A stretch of DNA of 64,000 bases from Mesorhizobium zhangyense (GCF_011045115.1 NZ_JAAKZG010000003.1:186001-250000); one strand, 5' to 3'. Counted from the stretch's first letter, positions 49,630-59,186 are shown. A program made the numbers and translations. The notes: generated by a model not told the origin, from the sequence alone.

Positions 49630-51080
49630 GCCGCGAGCTCCCGGAGAGCCTGCCGCACTTCTTCATGATCCGAGAACGGGAAGGTTTCGGCGCCGATGGT
49701 CTGGCCCTCTTCATGGCCTTTTCCGGCGACAATCAGCGTATCGCCGGCGTGAAGCATGGAAATCGCTTCACGGATAGCGGCGCGGCGGTCTGCGATTTCG
49801 ACGGCATCGGGAGCGGCGGCCAGAATGGCGGCGCGGATCGTCTCGGGCACTTCCGAGCGTGGATTGTCGTCGGTGACGATGGTGACATCGGCGAGACGTG
49901 TCGCGATCTCGCCCATGATCGGACGCTTGCCGCGGTCGCGGTCGCCGCCGCAACCGAACACCACGACGACACGGCCAGTCGTGAAAGGCCGCACCGATGC
50001 CAGCACATTCTCCAGCGCATCAGGCTTGTGCGCATAGTCGACATAGATCGGCGCGCCCTCAGTGGTGGTGCCGACGAGATCCAGCCTGCCGGGAGCGCCC
50101 TTGAGCTTTTCGAGTGCACCAAGCGCTTTTGCAGCATCCGTGCCCGTAGCAATGGCAAGACCGGCAGCGACCAGCGCATTGTAAATCTGAAAATCGCCGG
50201 CCAGCGGCAGGTCGATTTCGTGAATAATGCCGCCGGCTTCGATCTCCGCACGCTGGCGATAGCGCTCATGCTCGACGCGCTTCAGGCGCAGGAAGTCGCC
50301 ATGGCGGCCGACGGTCAGCACTTCGAGCCCTGCCGCCCCGGCGGCATCGATGGTCGGCTGCGACCACGGATCGTCGGCAAAGATCACCGCCGGCGCGCCT
50401 TTCGGCAGCAACGTGTCGAACAGGCGAAGCTTTGCCTGATGATATTCCTCGACCGTCGGATGGTAATCCATATGGTCGCGGCCGAGATTGGTGAAGCCGC
50501 CGGCGGCAAGCTTGACGCCATCAAGCCGGCGCTGGTCCAGGCCATGGCTGGAAGCTTCCATCGAGGCATGGGTCACGCCGGCCTTGGCCAATTCCGACAG
50601 TAGGCGATGCAGTTCGACCGGATCGGGCGTCGTCAGCGAGCCATATTCGTTGCGGCCAGGAGCGACGACGCCGGTGGTGCCGATGCTGGCGGCTGCGAAG
50701 CCCGCCCGCTCCCAAATCTGCCGGGTGAATGCCGCCACGGAAGTCTTGCCGCTGGTGCCGGTGACGGCGACCATGGTTTCGGGCTGGCCGCTGAACAGGC
50801 GCGCCGCAAGCAGCGCCAGCGCACGCCTCGGGTCGTCCACCGAAAGCACCGGGATAGAGGGAGAACCCAACCGCGCGCCCTTGGCGGCGACGATCACTGC
50901 CGCACCACGCTTTTCGGCGTCAGCGGCATAAACCGCGCCGTCGGCCTTGGTGCCGGCCACGGCCACGAAGATGTCGCCAGTCTGTATCGTGCGGGAGTCC
51001 GAAGAAACGCCGCCCGTCTCCAGATCGCCTGGAAATGTCCCTTCAACAGGCAGGATACCGGCAAGTTCTTTCAGCTTCAT
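49626..51080 (-). CDS. murE: UDP-MurNAc-dipeptide--meso-diaminopimelate ligase
   Basis: This 484-residue Mur ligase adds the third residue. Seen are [20 protein letters not shown], the ATP loop [72 protein letters not shown]-like [15 protein letters not shown], and DDNPRSEVP. The DNPR motif marks meso-diaminopimelate specificity, as expected for a Gram-negative wall. The start at 51080 ([11 protein letters not shown]) follows ftsI by 53 bp; an upstream in-frame start is less likely. Confidence 0.97.
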   Translation of the reverse strand: MKLKELAGILPVEGTFPGDLETGGVSSDSRTIQTGDIFVAVAGTKADGAVYAADAEKRGAAVIVAAKGARLGSPSIPVLSVDDPRRALALLAARLFSGQPETMVAVTGTSGKTSVAAFTRQIWERAGFAAASIGTTGVVAPGRNEYGSLTTPDPVELHRLLSELAKAGVTHASMEASSHGLDQRRLDGVKLAAGGFTNLGRDHMDYHPTVEEYHQAKLRLFDTLLPKGAPAVIFADDPWSQPTIDAAGAAGLEVLTVGRHGDFLRLKRVEHERYRQRAEIEAGGIIHEIDLPLAGDFQIYNALVAAGLAIATGTDAAKALGALEKLKGAPGRLDLVGTTTEGAPIYVDYAHKPDALENVLASVRPFTTGRVVVVFGCGGDRDRGKRPIMGEIATRLADVTIVTDDNPRSEVPETIRAAILAAAPDAVEIADRRAAIREAISMLHAGDTLIVAGKGHEEGQTIGAETFPFSDHEEVRQALRELAA

Positions 51081-51133
51081 CGAAGTCCGTTCGTCATAAA
51101 CAAATGGCGCGCTTTGCCGGCGCGCCTCGAGAA

Positions 51134-52852
51134 TCATTGGTACGAAACCAGCTTAGCTTCAGTTTCATGGCCGAAATCTGGCTGTACGCCAAGAAAGGAA
51201 GCAGAACGCCTGATGATATTCGACACGATAGGTGCCGCATTGAACCCCGCCGTCGCGCCCGCGCCGGGCTTTTCGGGCTTCGGTTCATCGATAATGCTGA
51301 GCACGATGTATTGCGGGTCTTCCATCGGGAAGGCCGCGACGAAAGCGTTGAACCGGACAGTCGAAGAGTAACGGCCGTTCACGACCTTTTCGGCGGTGCC
51401 GGTCTTGCCGCCGACGCGATAGCCGGGGACTGCAGCGCGCTTGCCGGAGCCGCCGGGCGCGGTCGCGTTCAAACGGTAGAGATAGCGCATATCCTCGCCG
51501 GTCTTCTCCTTTATCACCCGCGTGGCCACGGCGTCGGCCTGCGCCTGCGTGCGTGGCAGGAATGTCGGCTCGAACAGCAGGCCGCCATTCATTAGTGCAG
51601 CGGCGCCGACAGCCGTCTGCAACGGGGTCGTCGACATGCCGTGGCCGAAGGCGATGGTGATCGAATGCACCTTCTTCCAGACTTTCGGCTCGGACGGGCG
51701 CGCCACTTCCGGAAGTTCGGTTTTCATGCGGTCGAGAAGGCCGATGCGCTTCAGGAACTCACGGTGTCCCTCGATGCCGACCACGTCAGCCTCGCGGGCC
51801 GAGCCGATGTTCGACGAATAGATGAACACTTCCGGCACGGTCAGAATGCGGCCCTTGCCATGAAAATCGCGGATCGTCTGGCGGCCGATGGTGATCGGCC
51901 GGCGCGCGTCGAAGGTGCTGTTGAGCGTCACCTTGCCCGAATCCAGCGCCATCGCGGTAGTGAAGCTCTTGATGGTCGAGCCCATCTCGTAAGTGCCTGC
52001 CGACATGCGGTTCAGGTGATCCTTGTCGAGCGCGTTGTAGGGATTGTTCGGGTCGAAGTCGGGCACGGACGCCATGGCCAGAACTTCGCCGGTCTTGGCG
52101 TTGAGAACGACCGCACCAGCCGCAATGGCGTGAAATTTTTCCATCGCGCGGGAGACCTCGTCGCGCACGATATGCTGCACACGAAGATCGATCGAAAGCC
52201 GCACCGGCTTCAGGTCCTTCGGGACTGCCAGACCCGAGGCCTGCAAGTCGGCAAGGCCCTGATCGTCGATATACTTCTCCATTCCGGCGATGCCCTGATT
52301 ATCGATATTGGTCAGGCCAAGAATGTGCGAGGCGGTCGGGCCGCCCGGATAGAAGCGCCGCTTTTCCGTGCGGAAACCGATGCCCGGCAAGCCGAGCTGC
52401 ATGATGTCGTTCTGCTGCTTGGGCGAAAGCTGGCGCTTCAGCCAGACAAAGCCGGTGCCGCTCTTCAGCTTGTTGTAGGTCTGCTCGACCTCGATGTCGG
52501 GCAACACGGTCTGGAGCTTCTCGATCACCTCGTCGGCATCGACGATGCGGCGGGGTTCGGCAAACAGCGAAGCCGTCTTGATGTCGGTGGCGAGAATTTC
52601 GCCGTTGCGGTCGACGATATCGGGCCGCGACGCGGTGACCCGCGAGACGGGACCACCCGAAGCTTCCGGGTCCTGGAAGCCGAGATAGACGAGCCGTCCG
52701 GCGATGGTTGCGTATATGCCCAGGAACACCGCCATGGTCATGACCACGCGGTTTTTCGACCGTCCGCCTGTCGCCTTGCGCGCGCCGTCGACGACGATCG
52801 ACGCCGTTGAGGATTCAGCCTTCGAGATACGCTTGCGCCAGAACTTCTTCAT
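51134..52852 (-). CDS. ftsI: Septal peptidoglycan transpeptidase (PBP3)
   Basis: This 572-residue class B penicillin-binding protein crosslinks septal wall with FtsW. The N-terminal membrane helix ([20 protein letters not shown]) precedes the dimerisation domain ([16 protein letters not shown]) and a transpeptidase domain with catalytic Ser292 in GSTIKSFT, an SxN-type region around YSSNIGSA and the KTG triad in [11 protein letters not shown]. The start overlaps the ftsL stop by 4 nt. Confidence 0.96.
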   Translation of the reverse strand: MKKFWRKRISKAESSTASIVVDGARKATGGRSKNRVVMTMAVFLGIYATIAGRLVYLGFQDPEASGGPVSRVTASRPDIVDRNGEILATDIKTASLFAEPRRIVDADEVIEKLQTVLPDIEVEQTYNKLKSGTGFVWLKRQLSPKQQNDIMQLGLPGIGFRTEKRRFYPGGPTASHILGLTNIDNQGIAGMEKYIDDQGLADLQASGLAVPKDLKPVRLSIDLRVQHIVRDEVSRAMEKFHAIAAGAVVLNAKTGEVLAMASVPDFDPNNPYNALDKDHLNRMSAGTYEMGSTIKSFTTAMALDSGKVTLNSTFDARRPITIGRQTIRDFHGKGRILTVPEVFIYSSNIGSAREADVVGIEGHREFLKRIGLLDRMKTELPEVARPSEPKVWKKVHSITIAFGHGMSTTPLQTAVGAAALMNGGLLFEPTFLPRTQAQADAVATRVIKEKTGEDMRYLYRLNATAPGGSGKRAAVPGYRVGGKTGTAEKVVNGRYSSTVRFNAFVAAFPMEDPQYIVLSIIDEPKPEKPGAGATAGFNAAPIVSNIIRRSASFLGVQPDFGHETEAKLVSYQ

Positions 52853-53223
52853 TGAGTCACCGCCCCCGTCACGGTCTTGTCGGTTCCGCTGTCGGCCATG
52901 CCGCCGAGCCGCTGCGTCGAGAAATCCGGTATGTCGACGGGACGCGCCGGCAGATCGTCCAGGCTGACGATCTGACGACCTTCCACCGGCTGAAGCTGAA
53001 GCTGGGACTGGTACAATTCCGACAGCTTCTGCAGGCGGGCGGGCTGGGTCAGCAGGCTCCAGTCGGCCTTCAGCAGATCGATGGAGTCTTCCTCGAAGCG
53101 TATCTGCTGCTCGATCTTGCGCGCGGCGTCGAGCTGGGTTTCCGCATCATGCTTGGTCTTGTAGGTGAAGGCGGCTGCCGAAACCATGACCGCGATGAGA
53201 ACGATGTCGCTTGTGCGGAACAT
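52849..53223 (-). CDS. ftsL: FtsL-like divisome protein
   Basis: This 124-residue bitopic protein starts MFRTSDIVLIAVMVSAAAFT, a membrane helix, followed by a coiled coil (AETQLDAARKIEQQIRFEED) and a polar C-terminus. Position between rsmH and ftsI, size and topology identify the FtsL-type protein although sequence similarity in this family is weak. It forms the FtsQLB complex and stabilises FtsWI. The start at 53223 lies 7 bp after rsmH; a much longer frame to the right overlaps rsmH and is not credible. Confidence 0.88.
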   Translation of the reverse strand: MFRTSDIVLIAVMVSAAAFTYKTKHDAETQLDAARKIEQQIRFEEDSIDLLKADWSLLTQPARLQKLSELYQSQLQLQPVEGRQIVSLDDLPARPVDIPDFSTQRLGGMADSGTDKTVTGAVTQ

Positions 53224-53230
53224 GATACTC

Positions 53231-54241
53231 TTACCTCTCAAGCCGGATTTCTGGGAGTTTGGGCAGGCCGAAGATCGAAAGATCGTCGGAACGCGCCGGC
53301 GCTTCCGTGCGGATCGCGGCACGCAGCTTGGCGGAACGTGCGCGGGGATTTGCTTCAATCTCGGCTTCGGAAGGTCCAACCGCACCACCCGATTTTTCGA
53401 AGGTAGCGACCTTGACCTGCGTTTCAGGCATGTAACGCGAGCCGGCAGCGCTGCCGGAACGATTGACGATGAAGCGCTTGACGATGCGATCCTCAAGCGA
53501 ATGGAAAGTCACGACGACCAGCCGACCGCCGGGCTTCAGCGCCCGCTCGGCGGCAAACAGCGCGCGCGCCAGTTCGCCAAGCTCGTCATTGACGTAAATG
53601 CGCAGCGCCTGGAAGACGCGCGTCGCCGGATGGATCTTGTCCTTCGGATTGCGCCCGACATGATCGGCGATCGACTCGGCCAGATCGCGCGTGCGCTCAA
53701 AAAAGCGTACGGCACGACGCTTCTCGATCATGCGCGCGATGCGTCCCGCATGACGCTCCTCGCCGAGAAAGCCAAAGATGCGGGCAAGATCGCCCGACTT
53801 GAAGCGGTTGACGACATCGGCAGCACTGAGACCGGCCTGCGCCATGCGCATGTCGAGCGGCCCGTCGAAGCGGAAGGAAAAGCCGCGCTCGGCCTGGTCG
53901 AGCTGCATCGAGGAAACGCCGATATCGAGCACGACGCCATCAACGCCCTGCGCATAATCGTCAAGCTGCGAGAACGGCCCGTGCACCAGTTGCAGGCGGC
54001 CGCCCGATTGCGCTTCCAGCTCCCGCCCGGCGGCAATCGCATCAGGATCGCGATCCACCGCGACGACATTCGCACCCTGCGCCAGAATTGCCTTCGTATA
54101 ACCACCGGCGCCGAAAGTGCCATCGACGACCCTGTCGCCGGCCTTCAGAGCCAGTGCTGCGATCACCTCATCGAGCAGAACCGGAATGTGGGGAGCCGAT
54201 CCGCCAACGGCATGATCGTCATCACCATCGCTCGTCATCAT
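53231..54241 (-). CDS. rsmH: 16S rRNA m4C1402 methyltransferase
   Basis: This 336-residue SAM-dependent enzyme (formerly MraW) methylates N4 of C1402 in 16S rRNA. Seen are [18 protein letters not shown], motif [52 protein letters not shown] and [17 protein letters not shown]. The tandem ATGATG at 54241/54238 overlaps the mraZ stop, so translation is coupled. The frame extends far to the right through mraZ, but that part is only a shadow. Confidence 0.96.
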   Translation of the reverse strand: MMTSDGDDDHAVGGSAPHIPVLLDEVIAALALKAGDRVVDGTFGAGGYTKAILAQGANVVAVDRDPDAIAAGRELEAQSGGRLQLVHGPFSQLDDYAQGVDGVVLDIGVSSMQLDQAERGFSFRFDGPLDMRMAQAGLSAADVVNRFKSGDLARIFGFLGEERHAGRIARMIEKRRAVRFFERTRDLAESIADHVGRNPKDKIHPATRVFQALRIYVNDELGELARALFAAERALKPGGRLVVVTFHSLEDRIVKRFIVNRSGSAAGSRYMPETQVKVATFEKSGGAVGPSEAEIEANPRARSAKLRAAIRTEAPARSDDLSIFGLPKLPEIRLER

Positions 54242-54702
54242 TCCGTCTCCTCCACCGGCTTTGCGCCCGCCCCCTGCCGAAGCTTCAAGAGCCGCGCCCG
54301 CACTTCCGCGCCATAGGCGCGCAGGCGTTCCGGTTCCCACATCTGGAAGAAATTGCCACGACCCACGAACACCACCTCCGAGGAGATGCCGGTGTGCTCG
54401 CGCATGAAATCCGAGACCGTTATGCGGCCGTCCTGATCCAGTTTCAGGAACATCCCGTCGCCATGACAGAAGAAGGACATGTCGTCCGCAGTTTGAAGGA
54501 ATGGGTCTTCCTGCGCGATGCGCTGCTCGTAGCGATCCAGAAGATCGAGCCCGCCGACATCCAGCGCCGGAATATCCAGTGCACGCAGGGCATAGAGTTC
54601 CGAGTAACCGCGCTTCTGCACGACCGAACGGAAGTGCGCCGGAACCGAGACCCGGCCCTTGGCATCGATCCTGTTCACCGCATTGGACAGAAACCGGTCC
54701 AT
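54238..54702 (-). CDS. mraZ: Transcriptional regulator MraZ
   Basis: This 154-residue protein has two AbrB-like SpoVT domains. The first is [20 protein letters not shown]; the second is near [18 protein letters not shown] followed by [16 protein letters not shown]. MraZ represses its own dcw operon by binding phased TGGG-type repeats. Such repeats are present upstream at 54885-54919. The start [10 protein letters not shown] at 54702 is chosen from family alignment. It is the first gene of the cluster. Confidence 0.95.
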   Translation of the reverse strand: MDRFLSNAVNRIDAKGRVSVPAHFRSVVQKRGYSELYALRALDIPALDVGGLDLLDRYEQRIAQEDPFLQTADDMSFFCHGDGMFLKLDQDGRITVSDFMREHTGISSEVVFVGRGNFFQMWEPERLRAYGAEVRARLLKLRQGAGAKPVEETE

Positions 54703-55105
54703 CAATTGATACAGCCGCCCCCGTCGCGTCGCTTGCCATCTTGTCCCCCGCGTTGTCGCAACGCGGTGCCTTCGCACCCGGATCCCTGCTTTCGAATGCT
54801 AAAAGATCGCCCCGCGCGACCGCCGCGACTGCTCGCTTGGGGAACGCTTCACTCGGGACTGGAACGAAGTCTTGATTGTCCGAATGGGATAGCATGGGCC
54901 AATATGGGCGTCAACGGGAGCGGGCTACACAACGACTGCCACGCCGCCGCTTTCGGCGGCTTTGACGGCATTGCCACCTTTATCGTCCATTAAGCCTAAC
55001 GAACCGTTTAGAAGTGTCTGGCCCAGCACCACTCACCTTGCCCGCGCCAAGCGATCGACATAGCGTTGCGACGAACCGCAAAACTCTGGAAAGCGCAGCA
55101 AAAAC
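54703..55105. other. 403-bp intergenic region between mraZ and the PLP enzyme gene
   Basis: Divergent promoter region. It contains the phased TGGG array (54885-54919), a TTGACG-N17-TATCCC promoter candidate on the minus strand (54914 to 54886) overlapping it, and a 7-bp hairpin (54943-54960). No gene or RNA family was recognised; a short open frame near 55000-55246 is not supported. Confidence 0.55.
54885..54919 (+). promoter_or_regulatory. MraZ-type operator, four TGGG-like repeats every 10 bp
   Basis: TGGGA (54885), TGGGC (54895), TGGGC (54905) and CGGGA (54915) occur at an exact 10-bp period. MraZ of E. coli is known to bind TGGGN repeats separated by 5 nt. They read on the plus strand, opposite to mraZ transcription, and overlap the presumed promoter about 185-215 bp before the mraZ start. 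Confidence 0.65.
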
Positions 55106-56221
55106 ATGTCCGAAAACAGCCAATCGCGCGCCGCAACACTTGCCCATCTGCGCGGCAGAAAGCTCGAACGCGGCGAGCCGGTCCCCCTGCCGCTGACGAT
55201 GTCGGCAACGTTTCATGCGCCCGGTGATTCGACCGGCTTTCATCAATATGGCCGCTTTTCCAATCCGACCTGGGATGCAGTCGAGGAACTACTTACCCAT
55301 CTGGAAGACGCGCCCAGCGTCGCCTTCCCCTCCGGCATGGCAGCGATCGCAGCAGTATTCTTTGCGTTGCTCAAATCCGGCGACCGCATTCTCCTGCCTG
55401 CCGACGGCTATCACACAACCCGCATTCTTGCCGACAGGTTCCTCGGCAAGCTCGGCGTCGAACTGGATGTCCGGTCCACCGCGACCTTCCTCGATGGCGG
55501 ATTTGCAGGCTATCGGCTGGTCTTCGTCGAGACGCCATCAAACCCGACACTCGACATCTGCGATATCACCGCGGTTGCAGAAGCCGTTCACGCGGCCGGC
55601 GCGATCCTCGTCGCCGACAACACCACCATGACGCCCTACGGCCAGCGCCCGCTCGACCTCGGCGCGGATATCGTCGTGGCAGCCGACACCAAGGCGCCGA
55701 ACGGCCATTCCGACGCCCTGTTCGGCCATGTCGCCAGCCGCGACGCCGATATCATCACCGCCATCAAGGACTGGCGCCAGACCTCCGGCAGCATTCCGAG
55801 CCCGTTCGATGCGTGGCTGGTGCATCGCGGCCTCGAAACGCTGGAAGTGCGGTTCGACCGCATGTGCTCGTCCGCCGAGCTGATTGCGCGACGCCTGAAG
55901 GCGCATCCGGCAGTAAAACTCGTGCGCTTTCCGGGGCTGGAAGGCGATGCTTCGCACAATCTCGCCCGCGCCCAGATGGAACGCTTCGGCTTTCTGGTCA
56001 GCATCGTGCTTGCTTCGGAGGATCAGGCCGAGGATTTCATCAATGGCTGCACTCTGATGCAGGCGGCCACCTCCTTCGGCAGCGTCCATACCTCGGCCGA
56101 ACGCCGCAACAAGCGCGGCGACGCGGTGCCACCGGGCTTTGTGCGCATTGCGATAGGCTGCGAGCCGGTGGAGGAGCTTTGGATGGCGATCAAGGCTTCG
56201 CTGGATAAAGTGAGCGGCTGA
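55106..56221 (+). CDS. Cystathionine gamma-lyase / Cys-Met metabolism PLP enzyme
   Basis: This 371-residue fold-type I PLP enzyme of the Cys/Met metabolism family has FHQYGRFSNPTWDAVEE, phosphate-site FPSGMAAIAAVFFALL, VETPSNPTLDICDI, the PLP aspartate in VADNTTMTPYGQRP and catalytic Lys196 in ADTKAPNGHSD. It ends with FGSVHTSAERRNKRGDA and VRIAIGCEP. The family cleaves or forms cystathionine; the sequence reads most like proteins called cystathionine gamma-lyase in rhizobia, but gamma-synthase or methionine gamma-lyase activity is possible. It stands alone, divergent from mraZ. Confidence 0.85.
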   Translation: MSENSQSRAATLAHLRGRKLERGEPVPLPLTMSATFHAPGDSTGFHQYGRFSNPTWDAVEELLTHLEDAPSVAFPSGMAAIAAVFFALLKSGDRILLPADGYHTTRILADRFLGKLGVELDVRSTATFLDGGFAGYRLVFVETPSNPTLDICDITAVAEAVHAAGAILVADNTTMTPYGQRPLDLGADIVVAADTKAPNGHSDALFGHVASRDADIITAIKDWRQTSGSIPSPFDAWLVHRGLETLEVRFDRMCSSAELIARRLKAHPAVKLVRFPGLEGDASHNLARAQMERFGFLVSIVLASEDQAEDFINGCTLMQAATSFGSVHTSAERRNKRGDAVPPGFVRIAIGCEPVEELWMAIKASLDKVSG

Positions 56222-56228
56222 AAATCGG

Positions 56229-56522
56229 CTAGGCTTCAAGATCGTCGGCGGTGATATCGCGTTTGCCGTGGAGAATGCGGAGGATCAACACATGGCCGTC
56301 GTCAACACGATAAAATGCGATGTACGTACCCATGACCAAGTGCCGGATACCCGGCAGGACGTCTTCTCGACCGGCACCTGAATAAGGCTGCGTTGCAAGA
56401 AGTTCCCATTGATCTACGAAACGCCTGAGCAGCTTGACTGCAGCCTGAGGATTCAGCTCGCCGATATAGTTGGCGATCGCTTCAATATCTGCCTGGGCTT
56501 CTGGCGCAAGACGATAACTCAT
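56229..56522 (-). CDS. parE: ParE/RelE-superfamily toxin
   Basis: This 97-residue toxin of the ParE type has MSYRLAPEAQADIEAIANYI, then LLRRFVDQWELLATQPYSG, DVLPGIRHLVMGTYIAFYRV and VLILRILHGKRDI. The pattern (basic N-terminal helices, GIR..., FYRV, ILRILHG.RD) matches ParE/RelE plasmid-stabilisation toxins, of which ParE types poison DNA gyrase; the target here is inferred. Its start overlaps the antitoxin stop by 1 nt, so the pair is coupled. Confidence 0.9.
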   Translation of the reverse strand: MSYRLAPEAQADIEAIANYIGELNPQAAVKLLRRFVDQWELLATQPYSGAGREDVLPGIRHLVMGTYIAFYRVDDGHVLILRILHGKRDITADDLEA

Positions 56523-56800
56523 CAGGACTTATCGCCGCCTGCAGTCCTCTCATGCTTTGAGATGAGATCATTCATGAAGGAAGGTCCGTCAATTCCCGGC
56601 CCGCTATCAATCCCCTCCTGGATTAACGCCCGCAACTCTTCGATCGAATAACCGAACAGGTCACGACGCTCCTTCCACTGGCGCAGTGCATCGCGGATGA
56701 CTTCGCTGGCTGACGCGTATTCGCCCGCCGCAACGGCGTCATCGACACTCGCCGCGAGTTCCGGCGAGAGCGTGATGCTACGCTTGTCGACATGTCCCAT
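56522..56800 (-). CDS. parD: ParD-like ribbon-helix-helix antitoxin
   Basis: This 92-residue antitoxin has an N-terminal ribbon-helix-helix (KRSITLSPELAASVDDAVA then YASASEVIRDALRQWKERR) and a C-terminal toxin-binding tail (SIEELRALIQEGIDSGPG). The length is normal for ParD. AAAGGAG lies 7 nt before ATG 56800. A perfect 29-bp palindrome upstream is the expected autorepressor operator. Confidence 0.9.
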   Translation of the reverse strand: MGHVDKRSITLSPELAASVDDAVAAGEYASASEVIRDALRQWKERRDLFGYSIEELRALIQEGIDSGPGIDGPSFMNDLISKHERTAGGDKS

Positions 56801-56818
56801 GGCGCATCTCCTTTGACC

Positions 56819-56847
56819 AAAATGGTACGATTAAATCGTACCATTTT
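56819..56847. promoter_or_regulatory. Perfect 29-bp palindromic operator of parDE
   Basis: Fourteen-base arms AAAATGGTACGATT and the complement surround a single central base. It lies 18 bp upstream of the antitoxin ATG, between a minus-strand TTGAAA (-35) and TACCAT (-10) 17 bp apart, so binding would block transcription. A further TGGTAC half-site occurs just beyond (about 56854-56859). Confidence 0.8.
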
Positions 56848-56954
56848 CAAGAAGTACCATCAGCAAGACAAACCGATTCATCGCGCGAACTCGATGAATC
56901 GACGCACCTAAAAAATCTCGCAAGCCGCTGAAACGGAAGAGTTTAAGTTAAAAT

Positions 56955-57352
56955 GCCAGCCGGCCTATAAGCCGGGTTTTGTATGGCCCTTGTGCCTTGC
57001 GGCGCAAAAACGTGGCGACCATTCGTCTTGGACGCATGTTGCCATGCGCCTCATGCAACCTACCCGGATGGCGGGGCCGGAAACAGCCCTGAGAGGTTTC
57101 CCCCTCATACCATCCCTATTCGGTTTTGCTCCCGGTGGGGTTTACCTTGCCGCTCCTGTTGCCAGTCGCGCGGTGGGCTCTTACCCCACCCTTTCACCCT
57201 TACCGCGCAAAGCGCGGCGGTTTGCTTTCTGTGGCACTTTCCCTGGGGTCGCCCCCGCCGGTCGTTATCCGGCACCGTGTTTCCATGGAGCCCGGACTTT
57301 CCTCACCCGCAGCCTTTCGGCTCTCGCTGGTGCGGCCGCCCGGCCGGCTGGC
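56955..57352 (-). ncRNA. rnpB: RNase P RNA (class A)
   Basis: This RNA of about 398 nt is the catalytic subunit of RNase P, which matures tRNA 5' ends. On the minus strand it begins GCCAGCCGGCCGGGCGGCC, contains the universal GAGGAAAGTCCGGGCTCC near the 5' end, and ends with a segment including ACAAAACCCGGCTTAT, whose 3' bases pair with the 5' end (the P1 helix, GCCAGCCGGCC/GGCCGGCTGGC). The GGTAAGGGTG-type and other conserved blocks are also visible. Exact ends are estimated from P1. A promoter TTGCCT-N17-TTTATA precedes it. Confidence 0.93.
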
Positions 57353-57358
57353 AATGCG

Positions 57359-57387
57359 TATAAAGGGGTTCGCGCCCGAAAAGGCAA
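57359..57387 (-). promoter_or_regulatory. Promoter of rnpB
   Basis: On the minus strand TTGCCT (57382-57387) and TTTATA (57359-57364) are separated by 17 bp, with the predicted start about 7 nt further, close to the mature RNA 5' end. Confidence 0.6.
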
Positions 57388-57390
57388 ATG

Positions 57391-57417
57391 AAAAAGCCTG
57401 CTTTTTCAAGCAGGCTT
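57391..57417 (-). terminator. Intrinsic terminator of the lytic transglycosylase gene
   Basis: A perfect 10-bp stem (AAGCCTGCTT with AAGCAGGCTT) and 4-nt loop is followed on the minus strand by TTTTTCATTT. It isolates the upstream gene from rnpB. Confidence 0.85.
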
Positions 57418-57509
57418 CATGCATTCCACCGCAATGGTGCTCAGAGGTCGTTTGATAACTCGCCCTGCCGCGTCAGATGACCGTCAGGGTAGAGTTAGCA
57501 GGCGGCCTC

Positions 57510-58232
57510 TCAGTTCATGGCCAGCTGCTGCTTCACCTTGCTGCAATAGGCCGACGAAACGGGGTTCATGCGGGTGGCGGCATGGCCGGCATTGTACTTC
57601 AGAACCGTGCCGCAGGTGGTGCCGCCGCCCAGCGAATGGGCCATGGCCAGATACTTCATGCCGAACTTGATGTTGGTCTCGGGATTGAACAATCCGGCAG
57701 TGCCGCCGCTGTAGCCCATCATGCGGGCCGTCGAGGGCTTGATCTGCATCAGCCCGATTTCGCCGGCGCTGCCGCGCGCATTCGGGTTGTAATTGCTTTC
57801 GACGCGGATGACGGCGTGGGCGAGCGACACCGGCACGCCATAGGTTGCGGCGTAACGGGCAACGATGCTGCTATACTGCGTGCCGGCGTATTTCTGGGTG
57901 CTCGCGCCCTTCTTGCCGATCGAAGCGGTCTGCGTCATGTCGATCTCGGTCTTCTTGCCGCTCTTGCGGCTCTTCATGACCACCTGCCTGACCTTCGAAC
58001 CACTCTTGTGAGCCTTGGCCTTCTTCACGCCAGTCGTCTTCTTAACGCTCGTAGTCTTCTTCACGTCGGGCTTCGAGACTTTCGCGTCCGCGACCTTGAC
58101 GTTCGCCTTTCCCTTGACCGAAGGCACGACGACGACATTTTCATCTTTTCTTGTGGAAGCGGCCTCCGCATTCGCGGCAAAGCCTATCAAGCCGGCAGCA
58201 AAAGCTGCCGTGAGAACGGTCAGTTTCTTCAT
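57510..58232 (-). CDS. Secreted lytic transglycosylase (SLT domain)
   Basis: This 240-residue periplasmic wall enzyme cleaves the glycan strand. It has a signal peptide (MKKLTVLTAAFAAGLIGFAA, cleavage after NAEA), a basic Lys/Val/Thr-rich linker (VKKTTSVKKTTGVKKAKAH, residues about 40-95) and an SLT domain. Catalytic Glu145 is in RVESNYNP, with GEIGLMQIKPSTARMM, NPETNIKFGMKYLA and LKYNAGHA. The basic linker may bind the anionic wall or teichoic-like polymers. It ends in a terminator before rnpB. Confidence 0.9.
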   Translation of the reverse strand: MKKLTVLTAAFAAGLIGFAANAEAASTRKDENVVVVPSVKGKANVKVADAKVSKPDVKKTTSVKKTTGVKKAKAHKSGSKVRQVVMKSRKSGKKTEIDMTQTASIGKKGASTQKYAGTQYSSIVARYAATYGVPVSLAHAVIRVESNYNPNARGSAGEIGLMQIKPSTARMMGYSGGTAGLFNPETNIKFGMKYLAMAHSLGGGTTCGTVLKYNAGHAATRMNPVSSAYCSKVKQQLAMN

Positions 58233-58373
58233 GATTACCTAATCTGTTTATTGGCCGCGCGAAGAAATCACGCAGCAAACCCTTACTCAACGGCAAGCTA
58301 TCTTGGGGACATCTTCACCATCTGCACGGCGATGGGTTTGCCGGTCGATTTGGCGGCAATGAAGGCCGGCAAA

Positions 58374-58398
58374 GTAACTTTAGGTTACACTTTGTAAC
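58374..58398. promoter_or_regulatory. Alternating GTAAC/GTTAC half-sites at 10-bp spacing
   Basis: GTAAC-N5-GTTAC-N5-GTAAC forms two overlapping inverted repeats with half-sites every 10 bp. It lies about 140-165 bp before the lytic transglycosylase start and 24 bp after the amidase stop. The layout resembles response-regulator binding sites; the regulator is unknown. Confidence 0.45.
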
Positions 58399-58421
58399 GC
58401 CAGCTCTATCGCCGGTATACT

Positions 58422-59186
58422 TCAGGTGGAACGGGCCGGCAGTTTGGACAGCAGGCGGCGCAGTGTTTCAACGGTGGCCGGGTCGGCAACGCCATCTACC
58501 CTGCTGACGCGAAAGTGGCGCTGGAACGCAGCGACCACTATTTCCGTCGAAAGGTCGAAAATTCCAGTGATTTCAATCCCATAGCCAAATAGCGCGAGCA
58601 TCGATTGCAGCTGCTCGACAGCAACACCCTCATCCCCGGACTTCAGGCTCAAGCCCTTGCGCGTGCGGGCGGGCTCTACGAAATGACCAACGCCTGACTG
58701 TGCCAGAATTCGCCACGGAAATTTTTCGCCGGGGTCCACCTTGCGACCCGGTGCCACATCAGAATGCGCTAAAATTCTTTCCGGCACGATGCCGTGGCGC
58801 CCGGAAATTCCACCACAAAGCCCGATAACCGCCTCAATCTGCCTCTTCGGAAACGCTTTGTAGCCGAGCGTGTGGCCAGGATTGACGATCTCGATTCCGA
58901 CCGACCAGGAGTTGATATCGGTCTCGCCGCGCCAGGAACTCTTGCCGGCGTGCCAGGCGCGATCGCTTTCGCGCACCATCTGAACGATGCGACCATCCTC
59001 GTGCACCAGATAATGCGACGACACCTCGCTGGCTGGATCGCACAGCCAGGCCTCGGCCGCCTCGCCCGTCGCCATCCCGGTGTAGTGGAGAATGATCATG
59101 TCCGGCCGGTTGGTGCCACGGCGCGGCGTGAAATTCGGTGATACGCGGATCTCGGCGCCGGGATGATCGGGCGGAAATCCGCTCAT
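58422..59186 (-). CDS. N-acetylmuramoyl-L-alanine amidase with peptidoglycan-binding domain
   Basis: This 254-residue zinc amidase of the amidase_2 (AmpD/AmiD) family cuts the bond between MurNAc and the stem peptide. Zinc ligands are His34 (IILHYTGM), His141 (LAHSDVAPG) and Asp151 (RKVDPGEKFPW). The helical substrate region includes VGIEIVNPGH. A PG_binding_1 domain follows (about 182-248). No signal peptide or lipobox is seen, so it may act in the cytosol on recycled anhydro-muropeptides like AmpD, though the wall-binding domain is typical of exported AmiD. Its start overlaps the TerB/J gene stop by 4 nt. Confidence 0.88.
   Translation of the reverse strand: MSGFPPDHPGAEIRVSPNFTPRRGTNRPDMIILHYTGMATGEAAEAWLCDPASEVSSHYLVHEDGRIVQMVRESDRAWHAGKSSWRGETDINSWSVGIEIVNPGHTLGYKAFPKRQIEAVIGLCGGISGRHGIVPERILAHSDVAPGRKVDPGEKFPWRILAQSGVGHFVEPARTRKGLSLKSGDEGVAVEQLQSMLALFGYGIEITGIFDLSTEIVVAAFQRHFRVSRVDGVADPATVETLRRLLSKLPARST

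Noticed and set aside
56983-57455. Overlapping plus-strand open frames
   Set aside because: They lie within RNase P RNA and its flanks; Pro/Arg/Ser-rich translation is a by-product of the RNA sequence.
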